A stretch of 5,570 bases of DNA from Deltaproteobacteria bacterium UBA2385. GTDB taxonomy: Bacteria; Myxococcota_A; UBA796; UBA2385. The position numbers and the translations under genes are program-made. Shown piece after piece: positions 5,515 to 5,570 of this stretch. Under the pieces are notes generated by a model, which was not told the DNA's origin, ran no database searches, and saw only the letters and a list, made by a program, of their open reading frames with translations. Positions within the stretch are counted from its first letter, which is position 1. The number at the start of each line of letters is the position of its first letter. Location: contig DDSR01000459.1 of the NCBI GenBank assembly GCA_002343455.1, forward strand, positions 1-5,570, given 5' to 3'.

Positions 5515-5570
5515 GTGCTGCTTCCCGGCGCCCTGCTGGTGCTGAGCGCCGGGGCCGCCGATCCCTGGGG
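5515..5570 (+). CDS. Start of a probable exported protein, cut by the window edge
   Basis: A GTG three bases after the preceding stop opens a frame reading MLLPGALLVLSAGAADPWG to the window end. This resembles a short Sec signal peptide with a cleavage site near AGAA/DP. There is no clear ribosome binding site, so translation may be coupled to the upstream lipoprotein gene. Only 18 codons are visible, so no function can be given. Confidence 0.45.
   Translation, partial: MLLPGALLVLSAGAADPW

Noticed and set aside
1..5570. CRISPR array, transposase, tRNA or rRNA
   Set aside because: No regularly spaced repeats, transposase motifs or tRNA-like cloverleaf were seen. The only regular repetition is the protein-level FG-GAP periodicity.

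Overview
This window is very GC-rich, and most of its genes have third codon positions that are almost always G or C. It carries two predicted lipoproteins: one joins MopE-type cysteine/aspartate motifs to an FG-GAP beta-propeller, the other joins a solute-binding domain to a LysM domain. Together with the codon use, this suggests a Myxococcota-like (former deltaproteobacterial) or related environmental genome. That placement is inference; no rRNA or marker gene is present. All supported genes lie on the + strand.

Layout. Positions 1-161 are a short non-coding leader with a repeated GC-rich palindromic motif. A GTG-started lipoprotein (162-1955) has two MopE-type segments and a seven-bladed FG-GAP propeller. 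Positions 1952-3297 look different: codon use is more relaxed, and the stretch holds an orphan Phd/YefM antitoxin (1952-2263), the broken remains of its PIN/VapC toxin (2206-2414), about 300 bases with no convincing gene, and a 188-residue winged-helix-like protein that may be truncated (2731-3297). Typical codon use then returns with a family 4 glycosyltransferase (3336-4433), a hairpin, a lipoprotein made of an SBP_bac_3 domain plus a C-terminal LysM domain (4477-5511), and the probable signal-peptide start of another exported protein running off the right edge.

How the genes relate. The flanking genes look like chromosomal cell-envelope functions: a surface lipoprotein, a glycan-building enzyme and a wall-associated binding lipoprotein. 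The middle looks like a degraded patch of horizontally acquired DNA. Its best-supported story is the death of a toxin-antitoxin pair. Changing C2208 to G would restore at once an antitoxin stop and a toxin ATG in the classic ATGA overlap. Fragments of the toxin remain in two reading frames, with two of the four PIN acidic residues gone. I do not see a complete new system here. The most notable items are this module, the SBP-LysM fusion that lacks the usual ligand arginine, and the possibly truncated winged-helix protein.
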